NCBI GenBank assembly: GCA_000961805.1
Contig: LADV01000311.1
Coordinates: forward strand, 1-33,791
Direction of reading: 5' to 3'
Source of the DNA: Peptococcaceae bacterium BRH_c23
Lineage (GTDB): Bacteria; Bacillota_B; Desulfitobacteriia; Desulfitobacteriales; Desulfitobacteriaceae
DNA: 33,791 nucleotides
The position numbers and the translations under genes were made by a program. The notes beneath the pieces were generated by a model, which saw nothing but the letters and a program-made list of their open reading frames with translations, was not told where the DNA came from and made no database searches. This document shows positions 33,166 to 33,791 of this stretch, piece by piece (the first letter of the stretch is position 1; each line of letters begins with the position of its first letter).

Positions 33166-33193
33166 AAAAAACTCTTCCTTTTCAGGAAGAGTT
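33166..33193 (-). terminator. Intrinsic terminator after the eutQ-like gene
   Basis: AACTCTTCCT (33170-33179) pairs with AGGAAGAGTT (33184-33193) around a 4-nt loop. On the minus strand the stem runs into TTTTTTATG. It lies 28 bp past the stop codon of the cupin gene. Confidence 0.9.
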
Positions 33194-33221
33194 CAGATAG
33201 CCCTAGCTTAATTTAATATCT

Positions 33222-33791
33222 CTAATCGCAAAAATCTGCCCAGTTAGCAGGGTAGGTAGCATAGAATACTTTACAAAACGTCGGAGAGGAAAAAACCACT
33301 TGGCTTCCCTTAGGAATATAGACCACATCTCCTGGTTTAGCGCGAAAGACTTGCCCCTCAACTTCTAAGACAAACTCTCCCTCTATGACATAATCGACTT
33401 CATCATAATTTAAAAACCAAGGCAATCTGGAGTGATCAAAGGTCATAAAACCCGAGGCAAGGTTGCCCACCCGTGAATCGATCACATCGACGAGTCCCAC
33501 CTTTTGCCCTGGAGGAGCTTCCAGAAAAGGCTGGATGACTACGGTTTCCCCTTTGACATGAGTGGCTTTGGGGTTCTCACAGGCTGGTTTGAGCACCTCA
33601 CCCAGAATCTTCTGCACCGCTTTTTTAAGGTCTTCACTCTGGCTTCCTGCATCTGTTGAGTTTCCAGAGGAAACGCTGACTTCTTTGACACTAGACTTTT
33701 GATTCGCCAGTGGTTCGGTCGATTGACTAACAACACTGCGACTGACAATTTCCTGTCTCCCTTTGCTAATCGTGATCCCTAATTCTTTAGC
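33222..33791 (-). CDS. eutQ: EutQ-like cupin protein, C-terminal part (runs off the right edge)
   Basis: The frame is open from the stop at 33222 to the window edge, giving at least 189 residues. A GTG inside (33615-33617) could look like a start, but coding-like sequence continues upstream: AKELGITI at the edge matches the N-terminal region of Firmicute EutQ proteins. This is followed by a Ser-rich linker (about 25-55), then the EutQ cupin domain with YDEVDYVIEGEFVLEVEG and AKPGDVVYIPKGS. EutQ belongs to ethanolamine-utilisation loci and has been reported to have acetate kinase activity. The next genes rightward are probably other eut or microcompartment genes. This gene is the last of its transcript, since a terminator follows. 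Confidence 0.85.
   Translation of the reverse strand, partial: AKELGITISKGRQEIVSRSVVSQSTEPLANQKSSVKEVSVSSGNSTDAGSQSEDLKKAVQKILGEVLKPACENPKATHVKGETVVIQPFLEAPPGQKVGLVDVIDSRVGNLASGFMTFDHSRLPWFLNYDEVDYVIEGEFVLEVEGQVFRAKPGDVVYIPKGSQVVFSSPTFCKVFYATYPANWADFCD

Noticed and set aside
33539..33748. 69-codon minus-strand frame overlapping the cupin gene in another frame
   Set aside because: The eutQ-like frame is open through the entire overlap and gives family-like sequence; the alternative is Arg/Lys/Gln-rich with no homology.

Overview
The window looks like chromosome from a low-G+C, anaerobic, spore-forming-type Firmicute close to Desulfosporosinus/Desulfitobacterium (inference, no search was run). 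The grounds are AGGAGG-type ribosome sites with many GTG/TTG starts, near-consensus sigma-A promoters, a TPP riboswitch salvage operon, a short-Q-loop cytochrome bd, and a large corrinoid methyltransferase locus with a RACo-type activator. Almost every gene is on the minus strand; the exceptions are rmuC and a partial gene at the left edge.

Layout. (1) 1-1929: the 3' end of a plus-strand gene with a poly-aspartate tract built from a 21-bp tandem repeat, an AI-2E family permease with its own terminator, and a 560-bp gap holding a near-perfect promoter plus terminator that could make a ~140-nt small RNA. (2) 1930-7745: an M20 amidohydrolase, an SDR oxidoreductase, and the compact thiD-cytX-thiM-thiE operon behind a TPP riboswitch with a terminator, for uptake and salvage of the pyrimidine and thiazole moieties of thiamine. 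(3) 7919-12118: a dCache-HAMP-PAS-GGDEF-HD-GYP cyclic-di-GMP protein diverging from rmuC. (4) 12196-18584: cydA-cydB, then cydD-cydC. The two pairs are separated by a terminator and a dense cluster of REP-like palindromes, and the locus is driven by a strong promoter with an AT-rich inverted repeat and a 164-nt leader.

(5) 18973-32945 is the most distinctive part. Twelve genes all run leftward from one operator-bearing promoter (about 32891-32920) to one strong terminator (18973-19004). They are: an ABC importer (ATPase, permease, lipoprotein), a cytoplasmic molybdopterin oxidoreductase, four different MtaA/CmuA/uroporphyrinogen-decarboxylase-fold methyltransferases, one MtbC-type corrinoid protein, a 2Fe-2S/ASKHA corrinoid reactivase (RACo type), a COG0523 (CobW) GTPase, and an ArsP_2-type membrane permease. 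No MtaB/MttB/MtmB-type substrate methyltransferase and no pterin-binding methyltransferase is present. The locus reads as a self-contained import, redox and methyl-transfer module for an unidentified methylated compound, in which one or more URO-D-fold proteins would have to demethylate the substrate. That assignment is inference.

(6) 33222-33791: the C-terminal ~189 residues of a EutQ-like cupin, running off the right edge and followed by its terminator. An ethanolamine or microcompartment locus may lie just outside.
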